Of a stretch of DNA of 64,000 nt, positions 55,443-64,000 are shown one piece after another. Source of the DNA: VAZQ01 sp963785745. Lineage in GTDB: Bacteria; Pseudomonadota; Alphaproteobacteria; Rhizobiales; Xanthobacteraceae. The stretch spans positions 248,001 to 312,000 of the forward strand of contig CAWAWR010000016.1 of NCBI GenBank assembly GCA_963785745.1, given 5' to 3'. Position numbers and translations under genes: made by a program. The first letter of the stretch is position 1. The number at the start of each line of letters is the position of its first letter. The notes below the pieces were generated by a model, which saw only the letters and a list, made by a program, of their open reading frames with translations, ran no database searches and was not told where the DNA came from.

Positions 55443-58091
55443 TCAGCTTTCAGCCAGCGCGCGCGAAACGATGTCGTTGACGTCACGCGACAGCGACGGC
55501 TGTGCGGCGACCTTGCGCAACGCCGCCTCGGCGCGTTCGCGCCGCCCGGATTCGAGCACGCGCCAGCTCTTGAGCGCGGTGAGGAGGCGCGCGGCGACCT
55601 GCGGGTTCTTCTGATCGAGGGTGAGCACGGTGTCGGTGAGGAGATCGTAGCCGGCGCCGTCGGAACGATTGAGCTGGGTCTGGTTCGACATCGCGAACGC
55701 GCCGAACAGCGCGCGCACGCGATTGGGATTGCTCATCGAGAACGCCGGGTGCGAAGTGAGCGCCTTGATGCGCGCCGGCGTCGCCGGTTCCGGGATCGAG
55801 GCCTGCAGCGCCAGCCATTTGTCGATAATCAGGGCGTTGTCCTTATAGCGCTCGTAGAAGTCGTCGAGTGCGGCAGCGCGCTCGGGCACGTCGCGCAGCG
55901 ACAGCGTGGTGAGCGCGGCCATGCGATCGGTCATGTTGTCGGCGTCGCGATATTGTTGCGCGGCGAGCGCAATCGCGCCCGGCGCACCCGCCGCCACCAT
56001 GAGATCGAGGCAGGTGTTGCGCAGCGCACGGCGTCCGGCGCCCGCGGCGTCCGGCCGGTAGGCGCCGCCGGTGAGCGCCCGGTAGCGGTCCTGGAGCGCG
56101 GCGGCGAGATGCCTGCCGACCGCTTCACGCAACGCGGTGCGCGTCTTGAAGATCGCGTCGGGATCGACGTCGCGGGCGATCTCGCGCGCGATGTCGGCTT
56201 CGCTCGGCAGCGTCAACGCCAGCGACACGAACGCGGGTTCGAGCGCGGCATTGTCGAGGATCGCCGAGAGCGCGCCGAGCAGGCCTTCGTCGCCGCGGGG
56301 CGCGGCGCCGGAGCGGATCGCCGCCACGTTGTCGACCAGCAGGCGGGTCGCCAGCGACTGCACCGCCTGCCAGCGATTGAACGGATCGGAATCGTGCGCC
56401 GCCAGGAAGCGCAGATCGTCGCCGGAGAGGTTGGCGACGACGCGTACCGGCGCGGAAAAATTGCGGTTGAGCGACATCACCGGGGGCTCGGCGATGTCTT
56501 CGAAAACAAAGGCTTCCGAGGACTTGCGCAGAGACAGGATGCCGCGCTCCACGGCGCCGCCGCCGGCAAGCTTGAGCGCAAGATCGCTGCCGTCGCGCCC
56601 GACCAAGCCGACCGCAAACGGCATCAGCATCGGCTCCTTCGTGGGCTGGCCCGGTGTTGGCGGCACGGTCTGCGCGATTTCGATCCGGAAGGTCTTGGTC
56701 CGCGCATCATGGCTTCCCGACACCACGACTTCCGGCGTGCCGGCTTGCGAATACCAGAGCATCAGCTGCGAGAGGTCGGTGCCGCTCACGTCCGCGAAAC
56801 ATTGCACGAACTGCTCGACGGTCGCCGCCTCACCGTCGTGGCGGGCGAAGTAGAGGTCCATGCCCTTGCGGAAATTCGCCAGGCCGAGGCGGGTCTGGAT
56901 CATGCGCACGACTTCGGCGCCCTTCTCGTAGACCGTCGCCGTGTAGAAATTGTTGATCTCGCGATAGACGCTCGGCCGCACCGGATGGGCGAGGGGGCCT
57001 GCGTCCTCGACGAACTGCATCGCGCGCAGGCCGCGGACATTGCGGATGCGCTCGACCGCGCGCGAATTTTGGTCGGCGCGGAATTCCTGATCGCGGAAAA
57101 CGGTGAGCCCTTCCTTGAGGCAGAGCTGGAACCAGTCGCGGCAGGTGATGCGGTTGCCGGTCCAGTTGTGGAAGTACTCGTGCGAGATCACGGTCTCGAT
57201 CCCCATGTAGTCGGAGTCGGTCGCGGTCCCGGTCGAGGCCAGCACGTATTTGTCGTTGAAGACGTTGAGACCCTTGTTCTCCATCGCGCCCATGTTGAAG
57301 GCGGAGACCGCGACGATCATGAAGATGTCGAGGTCGTATTCGCGGCCGAACCGTTGCTCGTCCCAGCGCATGGAGCGCTTGAGCGCGTCCATGGCGTAGG
57401 CGCTGCGCTCCTCGTTGCCGTGCTCGACAAAGATTTGCAGCACGACGTCGCACCCGGACATCGTGCGGAAGCTGTCCTCGACGCATGCGAGATCGCCGCC
57501 GACCAGCGCGAACAGATAGGACGGTTTCGGGAACGGATCGTGCCACACCGCGAAATGCCGTCCGGTGCCCTGCACGGCGCCGGACGCCACGAGATTTCCG
57601 TTGGAAAGCAGCACCGGGCATTCGGTCTTGTCGGCCTCGATGCGGGTGGTGAACACCGCCATCACGTCGGGACGGTCGGGGTAATAGGTGATGCGGCGAA
57701 AGCCGTCGGCCTCGCACTGGGTGCAATAGGTGGTGCCGGAGCGGTATAGGCCCATGAGCTGCGTGTTGGCGGACGGATTGACGACGGTCTCGATCTCGAG
57801 CGTGAACGGCTGCTGCGGCGGCTGCGCGATGGTGAGGCTGTCGGAGGCGGCGACATAGCGGTCGGATGCGAGCGCTTCGCCGTCGAGCTTGAGCGAGACC
57901 AGCTTGAGCCCGTCGCCGTCGAGGACCAGCGGGGCGGGGGCGGCTCCCTTCGGATTGGGCGTCAGCCGTAGCGCCGCGCGCACCCGGGTCGCGGACGGAT
58001 CGAGCAACACATCGAGATCGACGGTCTCCACCAGCCAGTCGGGCGGGCGATAGTCCACAAGGCGGATGGGTACGGACTGCTCGGTTCGCAT
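55443..58091 (-). CDS. pepN: Aminopeptidase N (M1 family zinc metallopeptidase)
   Basis: 882 residues from MRTEQSVPIRLVDYRPPDWL, the usual PepN length. The exopeptidase motif GAMEN is at 268-272. The zinc site is HEYFH (304-308) with the third ligand Glu327 in LKEGLTVF. The C-terminal helical domain ends SLSRDVNDIVSRALAES. It removes N-terminal residues from peptides in the cytoplasm. The frame is open for another 400 codons upstream, but that part is the antisense of the Bug-type gene and is not PepN. A 222-bp divergent region separates it from that gene. Confidence 0.95.
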   Translation of the reverse strand: MRTEQSVPIRLVDYRPPDWLVETVDLDVLLDPSATRVRAALRLTPNPKGAAPAPLVLDGDGLKLVSLKLDGEALASDRYVAASDSLTIAQPPQQPFTLEIETVVNPSANTQLMGLYRSGTTYCTQCEADGFRRITYYPDRPDVMAVFTTRIEADKTECPVLLSNGNLVASGAVQGTGRHFAVWHDPFPKPSYLFALVGGDLACVEDSFRTMSGCDVVLQIFVEHGNEERSAYAMDALKRSMRWDEQRFGREYDLDIFMIVAVSAFNMGAMENKGLNVFNDKYVLASTGTATDSDYMGIETVISHEYFHNWTGNRITCRDWFQLCLKEGLTVFRDQEFRADQNSRAVERIRNVRGLRAMQFVEDAGPLAHPVRPSVYREINNFYTATVYEKGAEVVRMIQTRLGLANFRKGMDLYFARHDGEAATVEQFVQCFADVSGTDLSQLMLWYSQAGTPEVVVSGSHDARTKTFRIEIAQTVPPTPGQPTKEPMLMPFAVGLVGRDGSDLALKLAGGGAVERGILSLRKSSEAFVFEDIAEPPVMSLNRNFSAPVRVVANLSGDDLRFLAAHDSDPFNRWQAVQSLATRLLVDNVAAIRSGAAPRGDEGLLGALSAILDNAALEPAFVSLALTLPSEADIAREIARDVDPDAIFKTRTALREAVGRHLAAALQDRYRALTGGAYRPDAAGAGRRALRNTCLDLMVAAGAPGAIALAAQQYRDADNMTDRMAALTTLSLRDVPERAAALDDFYERYKDNALIIDKWLALQASIPEPATPARIKALTSHPAFSMSNPNRVRALFGAFAMSNQTQLNRSDGAGYDLLTDTVLTLDQKNPQVAARLLTALKSWRVLESGRRERAEAALRKVAAQPSLSRDVNDIVSRALAES

Positions 58092-58313
58092 CGGTCGGAC
58101 GATCTCGGCTGGGGGCTGAAGCGGGGACGATCCTTCTCTTAACACACTCGGCGACAGAACCAGGGCGGCGGCACGATCGTTAGAAGCCGCCGGGGCGGCC
58201 GATTTGCCGCGGATTACCTGGACAATGCGGCAATTCGCTGTGTTCCCTCGTGTGGCGCCATGTTCTAGTGTTCCATCGAACCAACGACTGCGAGCACTTC
58301 CGGGAGGGATACG

Positions 58314-59288
58314 ATGATCAGAACCCGCGCGATTGGACTTGGTGCAATCGGACTTGGCCTTGCGGCCCTGTTGGCCACGAGCAGCGGCGCCTTCGCACAG
58401 AGCTATCCAAGTCAGACGGTCCGGATCGTGGTCCCGTTCTCCGCCGGCAGCATCACCGATGGGCTGGCGCGCATTCTGGCCGACAAGCTCGGCACGCTGT
58501 GGAAGCAGCAGGTCATCGTGGAGAACCGCCCCGGACTGCCCGGCACAGCCACCGTTGCGACCAGCAAGCCGGACGGTCATACCTTGATGCTCACCTCGAA
58601 CGGGCACACCATCGCGCGCGCGATCAACAAGACGGTGCCGTTCGATCCGGTGAAAGACTTTGCCGGCATCAGCGTGGTGGCGTCGGCGCCGCTGGCGGCG
58701 GTCGTGCCGCCGGATTCGCCCGCCAAGACACTCAAGGAATTCATCGCGCTCGCGCAGAAGGAGCCGGGCAGGCTCAATTTCTCGTCCGCCGGCGTGGCCA
58801 GCACCACGTTCCTCTCCGGCGAGATCTTCAAGCAGACGGCGAAGATCAACATGGTCCACGTCCCGTTCAAGGGCGCGCCGGAGGCGATGACCGCGGTCGT
58901 GCGCGGCGACGTGCAGTTCTATTTCGCGCCGATCCCCTCCGCGCAGTCGCTCGGCGCCGCCGCGAAGGTGAGGGTGCTCGCGATCAACTATCCCAAGCGC
59001 GTTCCGCAGCTTCCGGACGTGCCGACCGTCGCCGAAGCGGCGCTGCCGACATTCTCCTACAAGTCCTGGTTCGGCGTGATGGCGCCGGCCGGGACGCCGC
59101 AGGCGATCCGCGACAAGGTCGCGCAGGACATCGCAGCGGTGCTGAAGATGCAGGACGTGATCGACCAGATGGCGAAAGTCGGCAACATTCCGGCGCCGAC
59201 CACGCCCGCGCAGTTCGACAAGATCATCGCCACCGATACCGTGCGCTACAGCAAGGTGATGGCGGACGCAGGTATCGCGCCGCAATAG
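58314..59288 (+). CDS. Tripartite tricarboxylate transporter (Bug-type) solute-binding protein, tandem copy 1
   Basis: A 324-residue periplasmic receptor with signal peptide (AIGLGLAALLATSSGAFAQ) and mature start YPSQTVRIVVPFSAGSITDG. Later motifs: VIVENRPGLPGTATVATSKP, FDPVKDFAGI and YKSWFGVMAPAGTPQAIRDK. A GGGAGGGA ribosome site lies before the ATG. The next gene is a close paralogue, 86 bp downstream. No permease genes are near, so it must use a transporter encoded elsewhere or act as a sensor. Confidence 0.93.
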   Translation: MIRTRAIGLGAIGLGLAALLATSSGAFAQSYPSQTVRIVVPFSAGSITDGLARILADKLGTLWKQQVIVENRPGLPGTATVATSKPDGHTLMLTSNGHTIARAINKTVPFDPVKDFAGISVVASAPLAAVVPPDSPAKTLKEFIALAQKEPGRLNFSSAGVASTTFLSGEIFKQTAKINMVHVPFKGAPEAMTAVVRGDVQFYFAPIPSAQSLGAAAKVRVLAINYPKRVPQLPDVPTVAEAALPTFSYKSWFGVMAPAGTPQAIRDKVAQDIAAVLKMQDVIDQMAKVGNIPAPTTPAQFDKIIATDTVRYSKVMADAGIAPQ

Positions 59289-59374
59289 CACCGATCGAAC
59301 CCCATGCGCGCATGACCGGCTGCGGTAACGCCGGCATGCGCGGCGTCATTGGTCAGAAGCCCGGAGATCACGTC

Positions 59375-60331
59375 ATGAAGTTCCGCATCGTGTTTGCCGC
59401 CGCCGCACTGGCGGCGCTGGTGCAGCCGTCGGCCGCGCAGCAATATCCGAACCAGATCGTGCGCATCGTCGTTCCGTTTTCCGCCGGCAGCAACACCGAT
59501 GCGCAGGCGCGCATTCTCGCCGACAAGCTTTCGCAGATGTGGAAGCAGCAGGTGATCGTCGAGAACCGGCCGGGCATCGCGGGGACCGCGAGCGTCGCCA
59601 AGTCGGCGCCCGACGGCTACACGCTGATGCTCACGTCGAGCGGCCATCCGGTCGCCAATGTGATCAGCCCCGCGGCGAACTTCGATCCGGTCAAGGATTT
59701 CGCCGGGGTGACCCAGGTGTCGGCGGTGTCGGCGGCGTTCGTGGTGCCGCCCGAGTTGCCCGCGAACAACCTGAAAGAGTTCGTCGCGCTGGCGCAGAAG
59801 TCGCCGGGCAAGATGAACTTCGCTTCGGCGGGGACCGCCAGCACGTCCTATCTCGCGGGCGAGATCTTCAAGCAGATCGCGAAGGTCAACCTCGTGCACA
59901 TTCCCTACAAGGGCGCGCCCGAGGCATTGAACAGCATCCTGCGCAACGATGCGCAGGTCTATTTTGGCAGCACGACCTTTTCGCCTGACCTGATTGCATC
60001 GAAGAAGATCAAGGTGCTGGCGGTCAGCGGCGCGAAGCGCGCGCCCAATTTTCCCGACGTGCCGACCGCGCGGGAGGCCGGAGTGACCGACTACGTCTAT
60101 GAGTCCTGGTTCGGCGTCATGGCCCCGGCGGGCACGCCCGCCGCGATCCTCAACAAGGTCTCGGCCGACATCGCGAGCGCGCTGAAGCTGCCCGACGTCG
60201 TGAAAGCGGTCGACAACCAGGGCCTCGTGGTGGTGACGCAATCGCCCACCGAGTTCGACAAGCTGATCGCGTCGGAGGCAAGCCGCTACGGCAAGATCCT
60301 GCGCGACGCCGGTGTCGGCGCCAAAAATTAA
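59375..60331 (+). CDS. Tripartite tricarboxylate transporter (Bug-type) solute-binding protein, tandem copy 2
   Basis: 318 residues, a paralogue of the preceding gene. Signal peptide MKFRIVFAAAALAALVQPSA; mature YPNQIVRIVVPFSAGSNTDA; VIVENRPGIAGTASVAKSAP; YESWFGVMAPAGTPAAILNK. The shared phrases show a recent tandem duplication with divergence of the ligand-binding loops. GGAGAT lies about 8 bases before the ATG; a longer frame exists but reads through intergenic sequence. Confidence 0.93.
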   Translation: MKFRIVFAAAALAALVQPSAAQQYPNQIVRIVVPFSAGSNTDAQARILADKLSQMWKQQVIVENRPGIAGTASVAKSAPDGYTLMLTSSGHPVANVISPAANFDPVKDFAGVTQVSAVSAAFVVPPELPANNLKEFVALAQKSPGKMNFASAGTASTSYLAGEIFKQIAKVNLVHIPYKGAPEALNSILRNDAQVYFGSTTFSPDLIASKKIKVLAVSGAKRAPNFPDVPTAREAGVTDYVYESWFGVMAPAGTPAAILNKVSADIASALKLPDVVKAVDNQGLVVVTQSPTEFDKLIASEASRYGKILRDAGVGAKN

Positions 60332-60399
60332 ATTCCGGTTGTACGTCCGCTGAAGTCTCGGTATTTGCCTCCCTGCGGCCGCGCCGCGTGAGGACTTGT

Positions 60400-61506
60400 A
60401 TGGATGCTTCCAAGGCTCGTGTCCTTGAGATCGGCGATCTCAAATACGTCAAGGAAGCATTTCCCGATCGCACCACGCTGTTGTGGACCGATCGCAAGCC
60501 GCCGGTTTACTGGCTGGAACGGCACACGGCGGCGCCGTTTGCCCGCGATGACTATCTCGACTGCACGCCCGGAAACTTCATGCAGGCCATGCGCGATGCC
60601 CGCGCCGGCCGCTACGACCTCGTCGTCGCCTACCTGCCGCTCTATTCGCCGTGGCATCCGCGCTATGGCGTTCGCTCGCTGGCCGCCGACCCGCTGCATC
60701 CATGGCGTGCGCTGACGCGCGTCTTCGGCGTGTCGTGGCTGCGGCTGGTGCAATGTCCGGTGCCGCTGGTCGCGATCGACCTCAACGACCATTTCGGGAT
60801 CCGGCGCCCCGGCTTCTTCCTGCTGGACAAGGCGGACGTGGTGTTCAAGCGCGAGCTGCCGGCCGATCGCTGGCGCGTGCTCGCCCATTCGGCGCATCCT
60901 GCGTTGCCGACGCTGCGCATCCGGTCCAACCCGCGATGGCAGCGGCGGCTCGAGAAGCTTCGCCCGATGTCGCTGCCGCCGCCGGCGGTCGACGCCGCGC
61001 AGCTTTGGGACGGCGCGTTTCCGGAAAAGACCGCGGATATTTTCTTCAGCGGCAATACCCAGGTGAACTCCTGGGTCCGGCGGACCGGAATCGCGGCGCT
61101 GAAGTCGCTCGCCGCGCGCGGCATCAAGGTCGATATTCCGGACGCGCCGCTGCCGCGGGCGGAATTCTATCGCCGCATGTCGCGCGCCTGGCTGGCGTGG
61201 TCGCCCGAGGGTTTCAGTTGGGAATGCTATCGCACCGGCGAGGCGGCGCAGTGCCTGACCGTGCCGGTGGTGAACCATCCGACGGTCGAGCGCCACCGCC
61301 CGCTGCTGCAGGGGCGGCACCTCATCCAATACGACATCGAAGACGGCGGCCTCGGGCGCGCCGTCGAGGCGGCGCTGGCCGACAAGGAGCGGCTGAAGCA
61401 GATGGCGCTGGCGGCGCGCGAGCACGTCAAGACGCATCACACGCTGCGCGCCCTGGCCGGCCACATCATCGAGACCGGGCTGTCGTTCAAGAAGTCAGGC
61501 GGTTGA
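60400..61506 (+). CDS. Glycosyltransferase-like protein (Glycos_transf_1_2 type)
   Basis: 368 residues. The N-terminal half (LLWTDRKPPVYWLERHTAAP, RYDLVVAYLPLYSPWHPRYG) resembles a Rossmann-like acceptor domain. The C-terminal half has FFSGNTQVNSWVRRTGIAAL, WSPEGFSWECYRTGEAAQCL and VPVVNHPTVERHRPLLQG, the EAAQ-type pattern near the donor site of group 1 glycosyltransferases. Start ATG 60400 follows GTGAGGACTTGT. It probably decorates LPS, capsule or another surface polymer. Its end overlaps the convergent CDF gene by 12 bases. Confidence 0.65.
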   Translation: MDASKARVLEIGDLKYVKEAFPDRTTLLWTDRKPPVYWLERHTAAPFARDDYLDCTPGNFMQAMRDARAGRYDLVVAYLPLYSPWHPRYGVRSLAADPLHPWRALTRVFGVSWLRLVQCPVPLVAIDLNDHFGIRRPGFFLLDKADVVFKRELPADRWRVLAHSAHPALPTLRIRSNPRWQRRLEKLRPMSLPPPAVDAAQLWDGAFPEKTADIFFSGNTQVNSWVRRTGIAALKSLAARGIKVDIPDAPLPRAEFYRRMSRAWLAWSPEGFSWECYRTGEAAQCLTVPVVNHPTVERHRPLLQGRHLIQYDIEDGGLGRAVEAALADKERLKQMALAAREHVKTHHTLRALAGHIIETGLSFKKSGG

Positions 61507-62895
61507 TCGCCGCGGCTCGGCGTGGCCGATCACGCGCTTGATGGTCGCGAACCGCGCCCGCAGCGCGCGCTCGAGTTTGTCGACCTTGTCATGGACGTCG
61601 GTGACGCTCAGCGCGGGATCGATATAGCAATGGAAATTCACGATCTCGCCGTCGGGGGTTTCGCGCACCCGCACGTCGTGCACGTCGCGCACAGAGCTGG
61701 TGTTGGCGGCGAGCTCCGCGAGCGTCGCCTGCACCTGCGCCACGCGCGTCGCCGGCGCATCGCGGCCGGCCAGTCCCTGGATCTGCAGCGGCTCGATATG
61801 GGTCTCGACCTCAACTCCGGGGCCGAGCTCGTCGCGCAGCGCCGCTTCCAGGGCGTCGGCGGTTTCGTGCGCGCGGGCGAGCGACTGGCTGCCGTCGACT
61901 TCGAGATCGAGCGAGACCGACAACCGGCCGCCGATGGCATGGACGGTGACGTGGTGAATGGCGAGCGCACGATTGCGCGCGATCACCATCACGCGCTCCA
62001 TCACGCTCTCGTCATCGAGTGCGCGCGGCACGATGTTGACGGTGGTTTCGGCGGTGCGGAATTGTCCGCGCACGGCGGCCTCGACGCGCTCCTTGATCGT
62101 GGCGACGCGTTCAAGCGGAAGCGTGCGGCTCACGGCGATATCGAGATCGACGAACAGCACGTCGCCGGCAGGCCGCACCCGCACGCGGTCGATCTCGACC
62201 ACGCCGGCAACGCGCGTGGCGATCGCGCGGACCTTTTCCGCCGAGCCGGTCGGCGCGGTATCCGTCAGCGTGTCGATGGTGCGGCGGCCGAGCCGCCAGC
62301 CGGCGATGCAGATGAAGACCGCGACGATGACGGCGGCGGCCGAATCCGCCCACGGGTAGCCGAGCCAAACCATGGCGAGCCCGATGAGCACCGCGATCGA
62401 TGACCACATGTCGGAGCCGAAATGCAGCGCATCGGCTTCCAGCGCTTCGCTCGAGGTCTCGGCGGCGACGCGGTAGAGCAGGCGGGCGCGGAAGTAGTCG
62501 ACCGCGATCGAGATCGCGATGACTGCGAACGCCCAGATCGTCGCCTCGACCGCGTGGTGGGCGCCGCCGAACAGGCGGTGGCCCGCCTCCCAGATCACGA
62601 TGCCGGAGAGAAGGAAAAGGAGCGCCGTCTCCGCCAATGCCGTGACGCTCTCGACCTTACCGTGGCCGTAGTGGTGCTCCTCGTCGGCCGGCTTGCCGGA
62701 CACGCGCACGGCGAAATAGGTCATGATCGTCGCGGCGAGATCGATCAGCGAATGCGCGGCCTCGGAGAGGACCGCCAGCGATCCGGTGGCGAACCCGACC
62801 GCGCCCTTGGCGATCGTCAATCCGCCGGACGCCAGGATCGAGGTGAGGGCAACGCGCTGCTTGAGGTTCTGCTTCTGCTGCGTCGGCTGTGGCAT
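61495..62895 (-). CDS. Cation diffusion facilitator (CDF) metal transporter with extended C-terminus
   Basis: 466 residues from MPQPTQQKQNLKQRVALTSI. Six membrane helices carry the metal-site signatures SEAAHSLIDLAAT (TM2) and EADALHFGSDMWSS (TM5), with EEHHYGHGKVES in the loop. It exports a divalent metal such as zinc, iron or manganese in exchange for protons. After the first dimerisation-type domain (VLFVDLDIAVSRTLPLERVA) two further segments of the same kind follow (LSVSLDLEVDGSQSLARAHE; NFHCYIDPALSVTDVHDKVD), so the cytoplasmic part is about three times the usual length. Divergent from dusA. Confidence 0.92.
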   Translation of the reverse strand: MPQPTQQKQNLKQRVALTSILASGGLTIAKGAVGFATGSLAVLSEAAHSLIDLAATIMTYFAVRVSGKPADEEHHYGHGKVESVTALAETALLFLLSGIVIWEAGHRLFGGAHHAVEATIWAFAVIAISIAVDYFRARLLYRVAAETSSEALEADALHFGSDMWSSIAVLIGLAMVWLGYPWADSAAAVIVAVFICIAGWRLGRRTIDTLTDTAPTGSAEKVRAIATRVAGVVEIDRVRVRPAGDVLFVDLDIAVSRTLPLERVATIKERVEAAVRGQFRTAETTVNIVPRALDDESVMERVMVIARNRALAIHHVTVHAIGGRLSVSLDLEVDGSQSLARAHETADALEAALRDELGPGVEVETHIEPLQIQGLAGRDAPATRVAQVQATLAELAANTSSVRDVHDVRVRETPDGEIVNFHCYIDPALSVTDVHDKVDKLERALRARFATIKRVIGHAEPRRSTA

Positions 62896-63018
62896 GGCGG
62901 GCCCTGTTGCGGGAGCGGTAGCGTCCGCGGCCACGGGCGTCAATGAAAACGCACTGGTGGCAGCCCTTGTTTCAACCCATATTCTCGGCCATGAGATTGC
63001 CAATGAACTCGCAACTCT

Positions 63019-64000
63019 TTGCCGGAAAATGCCGCGCGCCGCTTCTCGGTCGCGCCGATGATGGACTGGACCGACCGCCACTGCCGGTACTTCCACCGGC
63101 TGCTGACGCGGCGGGCGCTGATCTATACCGAGATGATCACCACCGCGGCGATCGTTCACGGCGATCGTGCGCGGCTGCTCGGCTACGACCGAGCGGAGCA
63201 TCCGGTCGCGCTCCAGCTTGGCGGCTGCGATCCGCGCGCGCTGGCCGACTGCGCGCGCATCGGCGCGGACCTCGGCTATGACGAGATCAATCTCAATGTC
63301 GGCTGTCCGTCCGACCGCGTGCAGGAGGGCCGCTTCGGCGCCTGCCTGATGGCGGAGCCGGCGCTGGTCGGCGATTGCGTCGCCGCCATGAAGGCCGCGG
63401 TCGCGATCCCGGTCACGGTGAAATGCCGCATCGGCATCGACGAGCAGGATCCCGAGCACTCGCTCGACGCATTTGCCGGCGCGGTCGAAGCGGCGCAGGT
63501 CGACGCGCTGATCGTGCATGCGCGCAAGGCCTGGCTGAAGGGCCTCTCGCCGCGCGAGAACCGCGACGTGCCGCCGCTCGACTACGATCGCGTGTTTCGC
63601 CTGAAGGCCGCGCGTCCCAAGCTTAAGGTCGTGCTCAACGGCGGCGTTGCGACCGTCGAGCAGGCGGCATCGTTCCTCGGCCGCGTCGACGGCGTGATGA
63701 TGGGGCGCGCCGCCTATCAGGAGCCGTGGCGGTTGATGGCGGTCGATCCCTTGATCTTCGGCGAGGCGGCGCCGTTCGCGCAGGCCAAAGCGGCGGTGCA
63801 GGCGTGTCTGCCCTATATCGAACGGGAGCTCGCGCACGGCACGCGGCTTTCGAGCATCACCCGCCACATGCTCGGCCTGTTCCGCGGCGTGCCCGGCGCG
63901 CGCGCGTTCCGTCGCGTGCTGGCGACCGAGGCGGTGAAACCCGGCGCCGGCGTCGAGGTGCTCGCCGAGGCGCTGGCGCAGGTGGTGGACTCAGGGGCCG
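63019..64000 (+). CDS. dusA: tRNA-dihydrouridine synthase DusA, cut by window end
   Basis: DusA reduces uridine to dihydrouridine in the D-loop of tRNA with FMN and NADPH. Visible: RFSVAPMMDWTDRHCRYFHR at the N-terminus, VALQLGGCDPRALADCARIG, INLNVGCPSDRVQEGRFGAC (catalytic Cys in GACLM), VKCRIGIDEQDPEHS and HARKAWLKGLSPRENRDVPP. The conserved RFSVAPMM begins before the first in-frame ATG (63058), so the true start lies upstream: TTG at 63019 is in frame, or an ATG at 62988 or 63003 if one extra base were removed. The last residues run to 64000 and the end is missing. Confidence 0.92.
   Translation, partial: MPENAARRFSVAPMMDWTDRHCRYFHRLLTRRALIYTEMITTAAIVHGDRARLLGYDRAEHPVALQLGGCDPRALADCARIGADLGYDEINLNVGCPSDRVQEGRFGACLMAEPALVGDCVAAMKAAVAIPVTVKCRIGIDEQDPEHSLDAFAGAVEAAQVDALIVHARKAWLKGLSPRENRDVPPLDYDRVFRLKAARPKLKVVLNGGVATVEQAASFLGRVDGVMMGRAAYQEPWRLMAVDPLIFGEAAPFAQAKAAVQACLPYIERELAHGTRLSSITRHMLGLFRGVPGARAFRRVLATEAVKPGAGVEVLAEALAQVVDSGA

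Noticed and set aside
58092..59291. N-terminal extension of pepN by 400 codons
   Set aside because: The extension is antisense to a Bug-type gene; PepN of normal length begins at 58091.

Overview
The window is GC-rich and almost fully coding. It reads as chromosome of an alphaproteobacterium of the order Hyphomicrobiales, most like the Bradyrhizobium/Rhodopseudomonas/Pseudolabrys group. The evidence is the gene set (a feuPQ-like pair, ccmIEFH followed by a DegP-type protease, a two-component pair and glnE, TRAP and Liv-type uptake operons, several orphan Bug-type binding proteins) and the families of palindromic intergenic repeats. No rRNA, tRNA, prophage, complete IS element or CRISPR array was seen.

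Layout. 1-4.9 kb: start of a DUF1214 gene, a class A penicillin-binding protein, a YcgN-type cysteine-cluster protein, and a cluster of four kinds of inverted repeat. 4.9-15.7 kb: a DHA2 drug exporter, a TRAP transporter operon (dctPQM), an L,D-transpeptidase and a branched-chain-type ABC operon (livGF, binding protein, livHM). 15.8-21.2 kb: a peptidoglycan-binding/Sel1-like exported protein, a DUF6065-like/2-oxoglutarate oxygenase fusion, an extremely proline-rich exported protein, a second DHA2 exporter and a small conserved gene. 21.2-31.9 kb: a TPR/GT41 glycosyltransferase, small exported proteins, a GFA enzyme, a YadGH-like exporter, a lone flagellin gene with a 22-bp-spaced repeat array upstream, a trypsin-like protease whose last codons lie in a palindromic repeat, a hydrolase and a methyltransferase. 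31.9-35.3 kb: a small exported protein plus response regulator and kinase (feuN-P-Q-like) and two envelope proteins. 35.4-48.5 kb: an unknown conserved gene, ccmIEFH, a DegP-type protease, a second two-component pair and glnE. 48.5-50.6 kb: a TauE/SafE permease and a divergent ArsR-type regulator with a palindromic operator, bounded by a 15-bp direct repeat. 50.6-64 kb: a small membrane protein, a cupin, three Bug-type binding proteins, a PleC-like PAS kinase, PepN, a glycosyltransferase, a CDF metal transporter and dusA, cut by the window end.

Themes. Much of the window serves the envelope: peptidoglycan synthesis and cross-linking, periplasmic proteolysis, cytochrome c maturation, two envelope-type two-component systems and solute capture. 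The most unusual pairing is a prolyl-4-hydroxylase-like oxygenase placed 18 bp before a gene for a polyproline protein, which suggests an enzyme and its exported substrate.

Quality note. Eight conserved genes are broken by nine frameshifts, and every one is a single extra base. Correcting each by one base restores an uninterrupted frame of about the expected family length. This uniform insertion bias looks more like residual assembly error than real gene decay, so these genes are described as if intact, with the break marked.
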